Positions 4,651 to 6,591 of a DNA stretch of 6,591 nt are shown here, one piece after another. The first letter of the stretch is position 1; each line of letters starts with the position of its first letter. Source of the stretch: Gammaproteobacteria bacterium (GTDB lineage: Bacteria; Pseudomonadota; Gammaproteobacteria; Steroidobacterales; Steroidobacteraceae); NCBI GenBank assembly GCA_028293775.1, contig JAQGOD010000469.1:1-6591 (forward strand), read 5' to 3'. Both the position numbers and the translations under genes were made by a program. The notes beneath the pieces are model-generated. The model was not told where the DNA came from, searched no databases, and worked only from the letters and a program-made list of their open reading frames with translations.

Positions 4651-6591
4651 ATGGCGGTGCACGCGGCTCAAAACCAAGAACGCAAGGTCTTGGTGCTGCC
4701 ACCGACTCGGCGCGACGGCGAGGTGACCTGTGCGCTGCTGAGAAATGTGGGGCTTGATTGCGACGTCGTTGGCAGTGCGCGCGTGCTGGCTGCACAAATG
4801 AGCAACTCCGTCGGGGCGGTCGTGCTGACCGATTCCGTGGTCAATGATCCTGATTTACGCGCGATCATGGATGCCCTGGAGAGGCAGCCGCCGTGGTCGG
4901 ATGTGCCCGTTATCTTATTGAGCCGATCAGAAAGCGAAGCACCAGCCGACAAGCGCTACTTTGAAAAACTCACGAACCTGACGCTGCTGGATCGGCCGAC
5001 CTCGAGCCGCGCCCTCGTTAGCGCTGTTGAAGCGGCCATTCGCGGGCGTGCTCGTCAGTACCAAATTCGCGATCAAGTGGAATCGCTGCAAGCGGCGGAC
5101 GCTGCGTTGCGCGAATCAGCGGAGCGCATGTCGCTGGGCGTACAGGTAGCGGGTCTCTCGCTCGCCGAAGTCGATTACGCAGTCCCCGAAGTACACCTTA
5201 GCGCAGAAGCGGCGCGGCTGTTCGGTGTGGGAGACCACGCGCGGACCCTCTCCAAGGCGGAATTTTTAGCAATCGTACATGCCGAGGACCGCGACGAGGT
5301 AACACGGCAGCTACTTCAAGCAGGGGAAGGGTCGTGCAGGGATCCGGTCGCCATCGACTACCGAGTTGTTTGGCCGGACGGCCGCGTGAGATGGGTGAGC
5401 CAGCGCCATCACGTCGTGCGGAACAGCCTGTTAGAAAACCACGTCCGTGCGATGATCGTTGCGCTCGATGCCACCGAACGCAAAAACGCGGATCGGCGCA
5501 AGGACGAATTCTTGGCGACGTTGGCGCACGAACTGCGCAACCCGCTTGCACCGATTCGGACCGGTCTTCAGGCGCTCGCACGCTCCGGCATCGGCGACGT
5601 TGCCAGCCCGGTAATCAGAGCCATTATGGAGAGGCAGTTGTCGCAGATGGTGAGGCTGATCGACGATTTGCTGGATGTCTCGCGAATTTCCAGCGGCAAG
5701 GTTGTTCTGCAACGCACGCGCGTTGATTTGCGCGCGATTGCCGAGCTGGCCATCGAAGCGAGTCAACCGTTCATCGCCGCAGGACACCACAATTTTGAAG
5801 CCGAGCTTGCGCAAGACCCGGTCTGGGTCGACGGCGATGCGTCTCGGCTCTCGCAGGTGATTATCAATTTGCTCAACAATGCGACCAAATACACGGCTGA
5901 CGGCGGGCAACTGCGGCTGCGTCTGTGGCGGACGGATACAGATGCTTTTGTATGCGTGCGGGACAACGGCGTGGGTATTCCCCCCAACATGCTCGATGAG
6001 GTTTTCGAGATGTTCACCCAGGTCAATCGAACACTTGATCGCGCACAGGGCGGCTTAGGTATAGGCTTGTCATTGGTGCGGCGCCTGACGGAATTGCATG
6101 GCGGCGACGTCGTTGCGACAAGCGAAGGCCTTGGCCGCGGCAGTAGTTTCACTGTTCGACTGCCGGTGGTGATTCCCGCGGAAACATCGGCAACGCCGGC
6201 CGTGCCGCCGCGAGAGACCGCTAAAAACCCGCGCCTACGAGTCCTCGCAATCGACGATATCGCCGATGTGGCGGATGTATTGAAAATGCTGCTCGACTTG
6301 GAGGGGTTTGAGACTCGGGTGGCATACAGCGGTAAAGCGGGATTGGATATCGCCAAGCAGTTTGCGCCCGATGTGATCGTCTGCGATATTGGCCTTCCGG
6401 AAATGGATGGTCATGAGATCGCCCGAAGGATTCGCCGTGATCCGCAAATCGCGCCCGCGACGCTCATTGCTTTGACCGGTTGGGGGACGGAAAGCGAAGT
6501 GCGCCGTACACGCGAGTCCGGCTTCGATTATCACCTGGTCAAACCGGTAGACGCCACCGCTCTTTTGGAGCTGTTGTCGCGGATTCAGCCG
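4651..6591 (+). CDS. Hybrid sensor histidine kinase: pseudo-receiver-PAS-HisKA-HATPase-receiver (3' end beyond window)
   Basis: Predicted soluble kinase, 647 codons in window, no membrane segments. An N-terminal receiver-like domain (about 11-130) lacks the acidic cluster (LPPTRRD) and has LDRP at 113-116 where the conserved Lys-Pro would be; it is probably not phosphorylated. A short helix leads to a PAS domain (about 159-277). HisKA has His293 in LAHELRNPLAP. HATPase has N-box Asn406/Asn410, G1 DNGVG at 438-442, F-box EMFTQVN, and G2 GGLGIG at 467-472. After a Pro/Ala linker (about 508-527) comes a canonical receiver with Asp535/Asp536, phosphoacceptor Asp579, Thr609 and Lys631. The kinase should pass phosphate from His293 to Asp579 and on to an unseen phosphotransfer partner. 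Only the last helix of the receiver seems missing, so the stop is probably just outside. The ATG follows the ATPase stop by two bases with no strong ribosome binding site, suggesting coupling. Confidence 0.93.
   Translation, partial: MAVHAAQNQERKVLVLPPTRRDGEVTCALLRNVGLDCDVVGSARVLAAQMSNSVGAVVLTDSVVNDPDLRAIMDALERQPPWSDVPVILLSRSESEAPADKRYFEKLTNLTLLDRPTSSRALVSAVEAAIRGRARQYQIRDQVESLQAADAALRESAERMSLGVQVAGLSLAEVDYAVPEVHLSAEAARLFGVGDHARTLSKAEFLAIVHAEDRDEVTRQLLQAGEGSCRDPVAIDYRVVWPDGRVRWVSQRHHVVRNSLLENHVRAMIVALDATERKNADRRKDEFLATLAHELRNPLAPIRTGLQALARSGIGDVASPVIRAIMERQLSQMVRLIDDLLDVSRISSGKVVLQRTRVDLRAIAELAIEASQPFIAAGHHNFEAELAQDPVWVDGDASRLSQVIINLLNNATKYTADGGQLRLRLWRTDTDAFVCVRDNGVGIPPNMLDEVFEMFTQVNRTLDRAQGGLGIGLSLVRRLTELHGGDVVATSEGLGRGSSFTVRLPVVIPAETSATPAVPPRETAKNPRLRVLAIDDIADVADVLKMLLDLEGFETRVAYSGKAGLDIAKQFAPDVIVCDIGLPEMDGHEIARRIRRDPQIAPATLIALTGWGTESEVRRTRESGFDYHLVKPVDATALLELLSRIQP

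Noticed and set aside
4648..4651. Separate promoter or terminator between the ATPase and kinase genes
   Set aside because: Only two bases separate the stop and start codons, leaving no room for either; the genes read as one operon.
5431..5910. 159-codon minus-strand open frame opposite the hybrid kinase
   Set aside because: Entirely antisense to the HisKA/HATPase coding sequence, with no independent motif.

Overview
The window holds two divergently oriented signal-transduction units separated by a 308-base gap. It looks like a moderately GC-rich Gram-negative bacterium that carries many multidomain sensor kinases. Hand counts give about 65% GC in a sample of kinase coding sequence and about 47% in the gap. 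Planctomycetota and Proteobacteria both carry these families. The sequence alone does not let me choose between them.

Left part (1-2846, minus strand): one very long open frame runs off the left edge. It encodes a fusion of a CheB methylesterase domain, a CheR methyltransferase domain, a disordered linker, a six-heptad coiled coil, a PAS domain and a histidine kinase. At least 948 residues are present. The window cuts it just after the start of the kinase ATP-binding G1/F region. Its only plausible starts upstream of the catalytic Ser are TTG or GTG codons.

Middle (2847-3154): a non-coding divergent regulatory region with lower GC. It has a short inverted repeat, a pair of direct repeats, and a tiny 6-codon reading frame with a good ribosome binding site. 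The stop of that frame overlaps the start of the next gene as ATGA.

Right part (3155-6591, plus strand): a two-gene operon. The first gene encodes a complete 497-residue double-RecA KaiC-family ATPase. Two bases after its stop comes a hybrid histidine kinase with a degenerate N-terminal receiver, a PAS domain, HisKA, HATPase and a C-terminal receiver. That gene is cut by the right edge at residue 647, inside the last receiver.

How they may work together (inference): the operon pairs a KaiC-like ATPase with a kinase, which recalls KaiC-SasA output in cyanobacteria, but no kaiA or kaiB is visible. The two kinases have near-identical H-box segments and sit head to head on one regulatory region. 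They could feed a shared downstream regulator. No RNA genes, CRISPR arrays, insertion sequences or terminators were seen. Both outer gene ends lie outside the window.
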